Below, piece after piece: positions 1 through 11,709 of a DNA stretch of 25,117 nt. The stretch is from Plasmodium brasilianum. Lineage: Eukaryota > Apicomplexa > Aconoidasida > Haemosporida > Plasmodiidae. Under the pieces are notes generated by a model. The model was given only the letters and a program-made list of their open reading frames with translations. It ran no database searches and had not been told where the DNA came from. Numbering within the stretch: the stretch's first letter is position 1; every line of letters begins with the position of its first letter. The stretch lies in assembly GCF_023973825.1 (NCBI RefSeq), contig NW_027122928.1, positions 1 through 25,117 of the forward strand. The letters run 5' to 3'. The position numbers and the translations under genes were made by a program.

Positions 1-1342
1 AATAACATATTTATTAAATATAACCATAACAACGTAATTTTATACGTGAAATAATTAATTACAAATATTTATTATTAATATATATATTTTTTTAATTTTC
101 TAACCATTCACTACTTCGTATGTATATATTTCAAAAGTAATATTAAAATAAGAAATAATATATATAATTTACACTATAATAACCTTTTTCCTTGTTTATG
201 AGTTTAACTTGTTCTTTAATTACATTTCATATTTTACGTCTTAAGCAGTATTTTAAATAACCCAAGATCTTTTTTATTTTGTACGCTAAATAAATATTTA
301 TCATTATAAAAAAGTTATTTTACTTTAGTTATATATATAAACAAACAAAAAAAGATGTAATATATTTTTAATTTACTTATTATAATATATCTATCAATTA
401 TTACAGAAAAACAATTACAAAGATTTAATATTCTTTGTTTTGTCTAATATAAAATATTATTCTTTTTAGGTTCAGTTACTATCTTATTATTCCTTATTTA
501 GGAACAATAATTTATTTTATATTTTTTTAAACTATATTGCATAAATGATTTTACTATAATTGTTTTTTAATATATTTTTATATTTTAAATAAGTATGCAA
601 ATCTTTTTATAATTATTTAATACTATAAATATACCTCTAATTAATTAAGCGCTCGTCAAAATGAATCAGCTAATATAAAAGTTCTAATAGGTACATACAA
701 TAAAGTAAATATAAAAAAAATTAACAAAATAATAATAGCAATATAATGGCCTATATCAACAATAAATAAAAAAAAAATAAGGACATACTATCATTATTAA
801 TAATGTTCTGGTTTATATATTATTTATTTTAATTAAAACCTTAGAGCAAAAGGAATTATTTATATTATTATAAGTAATAATAGCTATATATATATGTATA
901 TATGTGTTTCTAATAACAGAAATAAGGAAACGGTAATTAATGTTATTTTTACGGAATAAATTTTATATTACATGTTGATGTAACTTATATATGTTGTTTT
1001 GTGGTTAATATTGTAACTTTTTCCTTATATAAGGAATATTATTTTTACATAATCATATATACATAATTCTGAATTAATATTAAAATATGTTTAGGATGCA
1101 TCTCCATTAGTAATATATTTACTTAAGGTAAATGAAGTTATGAAGCACCTAAAATAAATACTAATGTATTCTATTATTTTATAGTTCATATATAAATTCT
1201 TATGTAAATTATAATTTTATAATTTATTTTTATTGAGAAATATAAATTTAAAATAACGATGTTGATAAATAAAATATATAAATTCATATTTTTCCTTCAG
1301 AGTATTATTTATCATACGCTAGAGTATTAATGTAAATCCATC
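1..1342. repeat. 5' region of STP1 gene 1, copy A of a duplicated upstream block
   Basis: AT-rich non-coding DNA before the first STP1 gene. It is recognisably related, collinearly and in the same orientation, to about 21785-23320, which precedes the second STP1 gene. Matching stretches by eye: the first ~150 bases against 21790-21950 (shared attaaa..aacataa, taatttt.ta.g, tttcaaaag); 700-830 against 22690-22850 (attaacaaaataat, catacta..., tattaataat); 960-1020 against 22950-23005 (atattacatg.tg, attgt...aactt); and 1085-1260 against 23075-23250 (gtttaggt/gtttagga, tttaagg, aattttataattt). The block presumably contains promoter and 5' UTR. I see no gene in it. The extent and identity were judged by eye. 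Confidence 0.6.
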
Positions 1343-1363
1343 ATGGATAATTGTTTTTCTTCG
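1343..1363 (+). other. STP1 gene 1 exon 1 (7-codon micro-exon)
   Basis: ATG GAT AAT TGT TTT TCT TCG followed by the donor gtaata. It has the same length (21 nt), phase 0 and donor as exon 1 of the second STP1 gene (MEKCFNS, 23321-23341). No classical signal peptide is encoded, as is usual for STP1/SURFIN proteins. Exon 2 is joined at the phase-0 acceptor tctag ending at 1471. The tctag ending at 1487 would be out of phase. Confidence 0.7.
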
Positions 1364-3902
1364 GTAATAATTTTTTATTTTTTAATATTAATGAATTATT
1401 TATTTATACTAAAACAACTGTTAACATAAATAACATAAAAATTAATTCTTGAATAATTGTTTTGAATCTAGAAATTGAATGTTCTAGGTTCTGGATTTTT
1501 GACATACTATAATGATCTATATTTCAAAAGAATTATACAAAATATAAAAAGGAAAACTGCTAACGTAAATAAGAGTAACAAAGAAGCATTTAGAAATGTA
1601 TGTCGAGATTTGAGTAAATATCTAATGAATAATAAGTCTCCCCCACCACATTATATTAGTTTTAAGGATAAATGGGAAGGAGCATTAAAAAAGTGGGTAC
1701 AATCTTACTATGAAAAGATTAATATACATAAAGAATGTCCTGTTGTTCTGGAAGAAAATGATATGAAAATTTTAGAATTAAAATATGATGAAGAAGATTT
1801 TTGTGAAAAAAGAAATATATATCTTAATGAAATAAGACAGTTAAAACCTGGAACCATAAAGACGTGTAATGAGGAGTATTTAAAGAAATGTAACGAATAT
1901 AACAATTGGATTAATGGGAGAAATATTTATTTTCAGGAAAAAGTAAGCCTCATTAAAGGTTGTTACAGAAAAGAACGAATTATGGGCAAAAAAGGAAAAA
2001 AACAAGAATCATTATGCAACATACTCGAAGAAGAAACCTTTAGAACATCATTAGATTGCTTACTCATTGATCAAAATCCAACTTGCAAAAACTTACAAGA
2101 AAAAAAAAAGGAAGTTTTACAAGAAGAAGATCAAAAAACAGCTGAAAAGCCATCTAAAACTGAAGCTCCAACGGAACAAACCCTTCAAACATTACAAAGT
2201 GGAGAAACTAATAATTCACAGATATCTCTATCCCCAGAGACGTTATCTCATCAGCATCGACCTCAAACTCAAGATCAGTCGGAAACTGAAGCTCCAAATC
2301 CTCAAGTTAAAAGTAAAGAATCTGAAGCTATACAAACTACTCAAGATAAAATATCAGATTCACAAATAAATGATACTGATGATGACGCAGTATTAACAGG
2401 CCCTAATTCACCAACAATTTCAGATTCTTCTATATCACGAGAAACTCAGTCTCCTAAAAGTCATGCATTAAAAGCTGAATTCTCAATTCCTTCAGCAGGT
2501 TTAGCTAATTCTGCTGAAACCCCTAAATTTTCAGGTACCATCAATTCTGCTTATTTATCTATTCTTGAAATGACAGAATTAAATATATGTTTATAATTAT
2601 TTCAGGTCCATTATGGAGTTCGTCTAACGCATACACATCATCTATTTTAATCAGCTTTATAGTTATTTTTCTATTTTCTTTTTTTATTAAAGTAAAATAA
2701 CACTTATGTAATAAAATTATGATAATCATTTTATTATCGTAATAACGTGTTTTAAAAATCCATTTCTTTCTACTGTAGTATGCTTTAATAGGGTTGTTTA
2801 AAAAAAAAATAAGATAAAAAGAAGACCTGTGAAATTTCTGAGAATATTATATCCTTTACTTTCTTGGAAAAAAAGTGAGTTCTTAGCACATGATCATTTA
2901 GAAAACACATTATATGATAACGAAGAAACTATAAAAAGAATAAAAATAAAAGATCATAACATGAATTATAATGTAAATGCAACGACTCCAAGAAAGGATA
3001 CATACAAAACTATTATAGAAGTACATATGGAAGTACTCGAAAAATACAGAAATGAAGAATGGGAACACAAAAAAGAAGAATTTTTAAAAATATTTCTAGA
3101 ATTGTTCACAGAAGAGGAATATACAACATATCCTAATATAACTAATGACGAATTAATAAAGGAAGATACTAAAAGTATTAATGACATTGAAAAACAAAAA
3201 ATTCTATGGAATAAATGGATAGAAAAACATCAAAATCTTGCTGACAAATTGAAAAAGGAACATTGGTTTAATAATTTAAAAAATGATTGGAAAAGAGAAC
3301 TAGATAACTTAAAAAAAAGAGAAGAATTAAAAAATGATCCTGATGAAATTCAAAATATTCCATTTTCACAAAGAGAAAAAGATATATGGAGACAGTGGAT
3401 ATCGGAGAAGTGTATAATTATTAAGCAATATATTAAACAGGACTTATTTAACTATTTGACTGATGAACTCCAGATTATACCAGATGAACTTGATAATGAA
3501 AAAATTAAAGATTCTTTGCTATTAATTAATATAGGAGAATTATCGAACAAAGAAGACTGCCAAGAATTATATAAATATATAAAAAAAAAATTATTAACAA
3601 AACTGTGTATCCTCGTTCTTATGTCAGTATTAGAAGAATGCAAAAAAGAGCAGGACATTGAAAATAATGAATCACATTTGGATAATTACATAATTAAATC
3701 TAAGGAAAAAGAAAATTCAGACAGTAAAAAAGAATTTATAGAAAACATAAGTGAATTTAATCGATATTTTTTGGAAAATACGGAAAATATTGATTATAAA
3801 ACGGACGATATCTTTAAAAAAGAGTTAGAAAATTGGATAATAGAAGATAATACAAATGTAAATTCTATGAAAAAGGAGAATACTGCAGACAAATACTACT
3901 GA
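1343..3902 (+). CDS. STP1 family surface protein (SURFIN-related), four exons, frameshifted in exon 4 as read
   Basis: Proposed exons are 1343-1363 (MDNCFSS), 1472-2534, 2606-2691 and 2779-3902. All introns are GT-AG, of 108, 71 and 87 nt. Exon 2 carries an STP1-type domain with Cys at about residues 51, 96, 118, 139, 147, 171 and 189 and motifs CRDLSKYL, EDFCEKR and CNEYNNWINGR. A low-complexity S/T/P/Q/E stalk (about residues 215-360) follows. Exon 3 encodes one membrane helix (SSILISFIVIFLFSFFIK). Exon 4 is Lys/Glu-rich with spaced Trp (WNKWIEKH, WRQWISEK) and the family-typical TIIEVHMEVLEK, and would face the cytoplasm. Exon 4 opens YALIGLF, then a 10-A run puts the frame into TAA at 2815-2817, giving about 402 residues. 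The remaining frame to 3902 is intact, so this is either a very young pseudogene or a homopolymer sequencing error. The exon layout matches the second STP1 gene in this window exactly. Family membership is recognised from memory of Plasmodium STP1/SURFIN proteins. Splice sites are inferred from phase and from comparison of the two copies. Confidence 0.85.
2606..2691 (+). other. STP1 gene 1 exon 3, transmembrane exon
   Basis: 86 nt between the acceptor atttcag and the donor gtaaaa. It completes a phase-1 codon from exon 2 and encodes about 29 residues ending SSILISFIVIFLFSFFIK, a single hydrophobic helix with a terminal Lys. The equivalent exon of the second gene (24550-24635) is also 86 nt and ends SSILISILTIVLFSFFIK, which supports both splice sites. 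Confidence 0.8.
2800..2817 (+). other. Frame-breaking A-tract in STP1 gene 1 exon 4
   Basis: After the exon-4 opening (YALIGLF, 2779-2799) there are ten A residues (2800-2809). The in-frame reading then reaches TAA at 2815-2817. The long downstream frame that ends at 3902 is offset by one net base. The matching tract of the second STP1 gene has 14 A residues (24750-24763) and stays in frame into its Lys/Arg-rich segment. The tract encodes the Lys cluster just inside the membrane. Confidence 0.85.
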
Positions 3903-6900
3903 ATTATGCAAAAATACATTTTTAAAATTTATAATATACATTCTGAATATATAAGAATTATATTTTTTCGTAAGCATGTTATCTATATGAAACTTATTTC
4001 ATAAATTTTATTATTCATTATTGGAACAATGAAAAGAATAATTTGAAAAAATACTTAATAAAAGAAAGAGAAGCGAACATAAAATATGAAGATTGAAATA
4101 AAGATTCATAAAATATATTTCAATTATATATACTATTTTTTATTTCTTTAAGATTATCAATATGAACTTTATATTAATATTTGTTTAAAAATAAGTAACA
4201 AGGTATATATATATATATATATATATAAATTAAAATTATATTAATGTATTCCAAAAATATTAAATTCGTAGGAAAAAAAAAAAAAGCAAAAAAATTAATA
4301 TTGCAATACTTTCTTTTAATTTATATATCGGAATTACTTAAATTTTAGAATTCTATGCTATTTCATTATTTCTATATATATAGTTATTTCCATATTCAGA
4401 GAGATACCCATTTGTATCATTTAAATATTCTTATCAATTAATCGTTCGAGAATTTAATTAATATAAAAAAAAATTTAAAATAAAAAACAGAAATACGTTA
4501 AAACTCACGAAAGCATGATGAAAATATATACATAGTTCATGTAATTTAATATATTATAGAAAAACCATATTTATATACATAATGAAATACTTCTAGGCCG
4601 TTATGATTTAATAGATGTTCGCATAATAAACGTTTTCATTTATAGTAAGTTTGTAACTCTTTATTTGTTATATATCAATATATTTTTTTTTAATTATATA
4701 TATCTTCTCACAAAAAAAAAATCATATTTATATGTACTATCCCTTTATAAAGAATTCAATTTTTTTATACAACAAATAGTGTAACATAAATGAAAAAACT
4801 TTATACATATTTATAGATATATACGATATTCAAGTATCATTTTTGATTGTATAACTTTTATAATTATAAATTAAAAATATAATTGAACTAATTAAAATTC
4901 CTAAAACATGATAATAATGAAATTATTCTGAATACATAGTTTTTTATATTAACTTGTAATTTATATTCGCTTTTAAAAAAAATGTAAACAATTAAATAAA
5001 AAATATACTTATATTTTTTTTTACTTTAATATCTACATTATTACTTATTAATATTTTTATAAAATAAAGGATATAAAAGTTAAATATAAAAAAAGTGTAT
5101 AAATTAAACAGTGCTAAATGAATTTCAGCGCTTTTCTAAAACCAGAAGGATATGAAAGAAAATGTAAATATTTTATAGTAAATTTAAAAAATATGATATA
5201 TTTTTACATTTTAAAAAGAATTTGTTAATTTTGACTTTTATCTTTATATATTTTTTGGATTTTTTGTAATTACGCAATAATATTTTTCCTTTTTCTACTT
5301 AGCTAATAAGATCAATGGTTATTATTTTTTAAATAATCTCTCTATATATTAATATTTATAAAAATATCTAATACCAGATTTATCTGTTAAAATATAAAAT
5401 CCATTTTATATATGTAACAATTTTTAACGGATACCATATACCAAAATAATAGGTAGATTACAGATTATTTTTTACTGTTTCATATTATGTAAATCCCATA
5501 AAAATATCAATTTATTTATGAATTTTACACTATCATTAATTCATATATAATATTATTATATAAAATGGCAAAAAATATATTAATCTGAATTAATTATAAT
5601 TATTACCATAGGTTAATACAATGCTAAATGTAATAGATATATGCGCCGTTGTAATGTAATAGCCTTATAATACATAAAAAAAAATTTATTATTACATATT
5701 AATAACATATTATTAGGAAAATAATTATTTTTAGATAATTATATTAGCATTGTCTTTGTTCCAATAATTTTGAATAAATTCAATAGAATTTATATTTTTT
5801 CTTTTTGTTTTATCAGAAATAAATATATAGTTCTTTTAATGTATATTCTTTTAATCTGTATAAGATTCATTCCATTAGATATTTTTATACCTTACCATAA
5901 AATATTAGTATTACATGCATATCTTATTTATACAAATTATACATTAGCAGAATAATAAATATTTATGTTTTCTTTTATATTTTATTTTTTATATATTATA
6001 TGGTACTTAATAAATTTTTTAATATAACATTAGTCCATTAAATCTATTGTGATTATACTAGAAATATATTGAATATTAAAAATAATAATAGAATATTTGC
6101 ATACATAAACCTAAAAATGTAGTTATTAATTAATATTAATCTCATAACAGCACAACTGTAATTCATTGCACTCTATTCGGAATTTTGACAACAGAACTAC
6201 TTTATTGAACGAAACGCATATATGAGAATTGAAAAAAGATATATTATTGTTATAAATATAAAAATAAAATAACAGAGGATATCTTACGTAAAATAAATTT
6301 AAAACATGTTTATTTAAACCATTATTATAATAACTTTTCTATATTAATCTCTATTTTTTTCAAAAAGTAAAAGAGAAATCGTTCTACGTATGTTCTAATA
6401 ATAATAACAATTTTTGTTTTTATGTAATTTTTTATATTTTTTTAAATATATTTAATTATTTCATAAATATATTAGTACAATTAAAATATAATAATATACA
6501 AGTTATATATTTTACTAAATATATGATCTTAAGATATTTTACAATAATATGATATATAAAAAAAAAAAAATAAATAATTTATTATTATTCTCTGAGATCT
6601 TTGAAATATACATTTGTATATAGTACAACATATAAGACACATAATAGAGATATATAAAATAGCAGTGAAATAAGTAAAATTGAAAAATTTTATGATATTT
6701 CTTTTATCAATTATTTTACTATATTGGGTAGGTAGAACAAAAGCCATAAATTTATTTTTTAATTGGGCTTGTCATATTTTGTCTGTAAATATAAATTTTA
6801 GTTAATATATTAATTTATATTTTTTTAATAGTCACATGTATAAATAAAATTCACTAATATATTTTACTAAAAGCTTTAGGCATAAAATTTTTTTTTTTTT

Positions 6901-8111
6901 TTATTTAATTTATAATTTTAATTAATCTACCTTGTAATAATATGTAATTTTTGTTTATATAATTGTTATATTTGAAATATAATCATATATATCATACTAA
7001 ATCAAATGTTATAAAGATTAAACTGAAACTTTAGCTTCTTGTGTAATAGGATGAAAAAAAATAAGAAATTGCTTTAAATAATATGATAATGTTTATCTCT
7101 AGAATAATATATTCATACTTAAAATATTATTTTTAAGCGAGATATTTTTAATTTAACGAAATAGTACTTATTTTTATGTATTATAATCGTATTTAACTTA
7201 AATTTATTTTTCATTTATTTAAATTATAATTTCACTAAAAATCATGAAATTAAGATTCCTAAAGGGCCCATATATTATTATAACATATTTTTAATATTAA
7301 CTGAAATAATTTGAAAGGTGTCATTCTAACACTAAAACAAAAATAAAAGGGAAAATTCTATACCTATAGAATAAATAATATTTATCTATTTATATTATTT
7401 TAAAACGTAAAAAAGGATTTTCATATAGATACTCATAAATAATTCGAAATATGTATATGAGAATGCACTAATGTTAATTTATTTTTTTCTAAGGAATATA
7501 AGTATATTTATATAATTTTCACACAGATAAAAATAAAAGGGAAGAATATTCATTACTATAATTCTATTCTAGATACAATAAAGAAATTATGTTTTTCAAA
7601 TTATCATATTTACAATTAAAAGCTTTTATATTGTACTATAGAAACTATACAACCTTATTTTAATTTTAACCAAAAATTAAAGTGGTGATTTTATTAAGAA
7701 TGTTTTTTTTAAATTCTATATATGACAAAAAGGAATGCATCACATATAAACATAAAGCTTAACATTTTTTCACTTAGATAAATATCAATATGAATTTAAT
7801 TTAACTTTTGTTGTTTCATTCACGTATATTTATATACAATGTCACAAACATTTTAGGGGGAAGCGTAAGATTTATTTGTTTATTATAATATTTATATATA
7901 TCATAATATTTCATTAATTTGTTGTTACATAAATGAAATATATATTTTTATTCATTAAAATATAATTTTACGAATATATATTATTAGTAGTAGTAATATT
8001 TTTTATTTTATTATTTTTTTAAAATAATTCGTGTAATTACATCTTCAATATAGAACGGAATAAGGGGAGGTTAGTTGAAATGTTAAGAGCGATAGTATAA
8101 GTCCTGTATAA
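3903..8111. other. Gene-poor AT-rich intergenic DNA
   Basis: No supportable gene. The region holds homopolymers, a (TA)12 microsatellite at 4204-4227, a 15-T run at 6888-6902 and short open frames. Two of these, a 61-codon one at 5770-5955 (+) and a 72-codon one at 6529-6747 (-), are about as long as chance allows at this base composition. The first few hundred bases after 3902 presumably contain the STP1 3' UTR. I recognise no RNA gene. Confidence 0.6.
4204..4227. repeat. (TA)12 microsatellite
   Basis: Twelve uninterrupted TA units in intergenic DNA downstream of the first STP1 gene. A shorter AT run of 18 nt lies at 22576-22593. Confidence 0.95.
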
Positions 8112-8732
8112 TATTGTTCTAATACTAAATATAATTCTTTATATATTCCTAATACTAATTTTATTGCATTATGTCAACAGATTGGTATATATTTAATTGA
8201 AATTAAGGATAAATATTATTCTGATAATCTCAAACGTCGTAAATACTTGAATTACCTGATAAATTCAGAAAAAAAATTAAAAAGAATAATAGTTACATTT
8301 TGTTTAACCCCCATAGAGATGTTTTGTCTAAATTAAATAATATATGCATACAAGAAATAAAAGAAATTGATACTGAATCTTTAACAAGATTGAATAAATA
8401 TACGGTTATTATGATTATTTTAGCCAACTTAATGGTAAAAAACAGGTTTCTACTGATATAATTTGTGGTAATATTAAGAAATGTTATAACCTTTACAAGA
8501 ATAATTGTGAGAAACATCAAAAATGTAGCTACAATGCTTTTTGCGAGGAGTTAATCAATTGTAAAAAAGTACTTGATAATAAAATTCACATGGTAACTTC
8601 CTGTACTGGTTTACCATATATTTATCACCTAAGCAAGTATAATATATATTTGCTGTCAGTTTATCCAGAGCGGTCGTATTACTAGCATCATTCTCTTTAT
8701 TTTTTTTATATAAAGTTAAAAAAAAATTATAG
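8112..8732 (+). pseudogene. pir: pir (Plasmodium interspersed repeat) pseudogene, multiply frameshifted
   Basis: Four overlapping frame pieces on the plus strand read in order like a PIR protein. 8112-8336 contains IYLIEIKDKYYSDNL and KYLNYLINSEKKL. 8318-8461 contains LSKLNNICIQEIKEID, in the +2 frame. 8398-8685 has the Cys-bearing part (NIKKCYNLYKNNCEKHQKC, AFCEELINC, VTSCTGLPYIYHL). 8649-8732 encodes a membrane helix (VVLLASFSLFFLYKV) and a short basic tail ending in TAG at 8730-8732. PIR proteins typically have this order: Cys/helical ectodomain with NYLN-type and YxxY...C..FC.EL motifs, then one C-terminal helix. At least three frame changes (near 8318-8336, 8398-8461 and 8649-8685) and the lack of an N-terminal exon make it non-functional. 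pir relics are common in P. malariae subtelomeres. The assignment rests on motif order, not on a search. Confidence 0.7.
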
Positions 8733-11709
8733 TTAATAACGTGAATATTCTAACACAATGAGTATGCCCATTTTCACAAAAATTTACAGGCACAAAACAT
8801 TAATATATTTAGGTATATATACATGTTTTGTTTCATATAGTTTACTTTATTGAAATCATGCTTATATAATAGCTTAGTTATGAAAATAATAGTTGAACTT
8901 CAAGAAAAAAGAGAATCCTTACAAAATATATATAATGTATTAGATAAAAAATTTAAAGGAAGTTCTCATAGTATAGGGTATCAACCACAATGAGATCCTT
9001 GATACAAAAATTACAGTTTATATTATTTGCCATACAAAATATAATACTCAGTGGTGCAAAAGTTACATATATGAGGATATTTCTTAATAAATAAATAAAA
9101 AAAATTAGAAATGTATACATGCGCATAAAAATTAAGAAAAAACTACACAGCAATTATTCAAACAAAGGGTTAACATAAATACAATACTACTGTTTGAATC
9201 AGTAGCAAAAAATTTATATATATATGAATTTTTCTTTAGAATAAAAACCACATAATTTTAAGGTATAAATATATAACACAAGATTGTGAAATGAATAATG
9301 ATTTTATTACACATTAATATGTAGAAGCGTTTATTAAAGTAGTATTAATGTGAAAAGAAAATAATCAGAAGCTTTAAAAAAAACACCAGTAATATTATTG
9401 TGCAAATAAAAAAATAAAATTCATAAAATAAAAATATTATTCAAAAATTTAAAAGAATATATATATATTATTTATATCTTTAAAGTTTCATTATCATTTA
9501 TCTAGTTGCCGATAAACAGAATTAAAAATTAAAAATATGTAAAAATTATAGTATTGTTGTTTTTGTATGGTATTTATTCTATGTAACATTGTAAAAATGT
9601 TATTTATATATGTAGTTAAGAGATATTTATTCTACTCAATCTCTAATTTATATAGCAAAACTCTTAATATTTAGTTTATAATTCATATATATGTTCTTCT
9701 AAAGCACTATAATTAATTGTCTTTTTCTCCTCTAATACTTTTTATACATGTAACATCTGAAGTAGTAAGAAAATCTTCTTATGAAAAATAACAAACATAT
9801 ATAAATTTATTACATAATTATAAAATTTTATCTAATGTATATTATAAAATAACAAATCGTATATACATTTCTATATTGCATTTTTATTTGCTATATACCT
9901 AGAAAAATATACAACAGTTATTTTCATAAAAGTAATAGCAAGTAATATTATAATACCTAAATAATTAGAATAGTTGAAAAGAAATTCATTTTTTATTCAG
10001 GTTTCTAATAGAATTCCACTATTTTGAACTCCATGGAACTCATATATACATTATTATACATATTACATTTTAAAAAATCAGACTCTTTTTTTGCTGCATG
10101 TAAAAACTTCAGATGCATATCTAATAAACAAATTATATATTTCAGAATTGGAATTAATATTAATTATTCAGCATAACTATATCGTATCTTGTATTTTACC
10201 ATATATCTGTAATTTTGTTACTAATTTAGATATGAAAATGATCAGATTACTCATAATATCACATTCAAAATAATAAAACAAAAATATTTTTCGCTGAAAT
10301 TATTTCACGTTATTTTAAACATTAGCATGCTCATATTAAAAGGAAAAACGAAAATACGTTTGAAATAAGGAGATAATTAATTTTATGTTTCATAATAATA
10401 GTTTTATAGTAAACATAAATTTAATTCGGAAAAAAGAATTCAGCAGACGCTTCCAGATTATAATAAATATAAAAATACTAAATAGTTCATAATATTTATT
10501 TAATCATAGATTTTAATTTTACTACATATATTATATATATTATATATATAGACACATTTTGTACATCATTATGTACATAACTAATAAAATTATAAAATTA
10601 TTATTGTAACATTTTGTTCCTAATTAATTTATGTAATGGCATCTTGCAATGTTTTTAACATAATTAATCTATATAAACTATTTACGCAGATCACTTACAA
10701 ATTCAACATATTTTCAATAATTTATTTTCTATAAAAAAATTAATTTCAGTAACAAAAGAATTGCTTTCATTTAAATAATAAAAATATAGAATTTAAAAAA
10801 ATAGAAATTTTGTCAAAGATTAAAATTTTTATTTCTTATAACATATATTTTTTTTTAATATATTAATAAAAATATATTTCATTTTCTTAAAATAATGAAG
10901 TTCACTTTTTTCTATTTATAAATTTATTATATACTTTAGAACACATAATCTTATGAAATAAAATAAAATAGTAACCTGGATAAAGTTAAAATATTGATCC
11001 TAATTACCAAAGAAATAATATTTTATAAGAACATTATTTTATTAGCCAATTCTAATTCCCTACGTACACCGTTAAAGAAACAAAATCAAACTTCTTACAA
11101 AATTTATTAATAATAATTTTTATGTTATGCCATATTTCTAATAAAAATTATTTATATAACAAATATTATGTTTATACTGGAGTAAAATATATATAAATCA
11201 TTGTGACATAATATATATACTACTTTACATTAAATACAAAAAAAAAATATTCATTTTTAATGTAATGTTCATCATATAATTTCTTAAGCACGTCTACAGA
11301 TAATCATATTATTCTTCAAGATAAAAAATACAATACAAGTACTTTTCGTTTAAAACGGAAATTCTAACACTACTTCATTAATATTATATATTAATTTTAA
11401 CTCACATATATATGTTTCTTATAACAATCTAATTATGTACAGAAATGCATATATTACATGATATTATTTTATTTTGAATCAACAATAATTTATAATAAAA
11501 AATGACAATTATTAATGCATGTAAATTTACCAACAGACAAAGAACATAATTTATGAGTATTAATTATAAGGATTACGTTCTAAATCCATGTACATTAATA
11601 AAATTATAGAAACAATGTTTATGTTTATTAAGTATATAAACTAAAGATATTACATATAACATTTCATATGAATAAGTTATATAAAAAAACATGTTTCTTG
11701 TTATGCACC
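8733..11709. other. Intergenic DNA between the pir relic and fam-l
   Basis: No intact gene. A short coding-like frame at 8880-8993 (+) and a neighbouring open frame to about 9090 may be a decayed gene piece (see findings). The 60-codon frame at 10091-10273 (+) and the 66-codon frame at 8953-9153 (-) are within chance length for this composition. The stretch just below 11710 presumably holds the fam-l 3' UTR, since that gene runs leftwards. Confidence 0.55.

Noticed and set aside
5770..5955. 61-codon plus-strand open frame with hydrophobic residues
   Set aside because: At this base composition several frames of about 60 codons are expected by chance. The Ile/Phe/Tyr/Leu-rich translation is what T-rich DNA gives, and there is no family motif.
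6529..6747. 72-codon minus-strand frame (MAFVLPTQYSK...)
   Set aside because: Length is near chance expectation. The C-terminal half is made from homopolymer and AT repeats, with no recognisable motif and no splice partner.
8293..8520. 75-codon minus-strand frame
   Set aside because: It is the antisense shadow of the pir relic, whose plus-strand pieces carry the family motifs.
10091..10273. 60-codon plus-strand frame
   Set aside because: Chance length for this composition and no motif.
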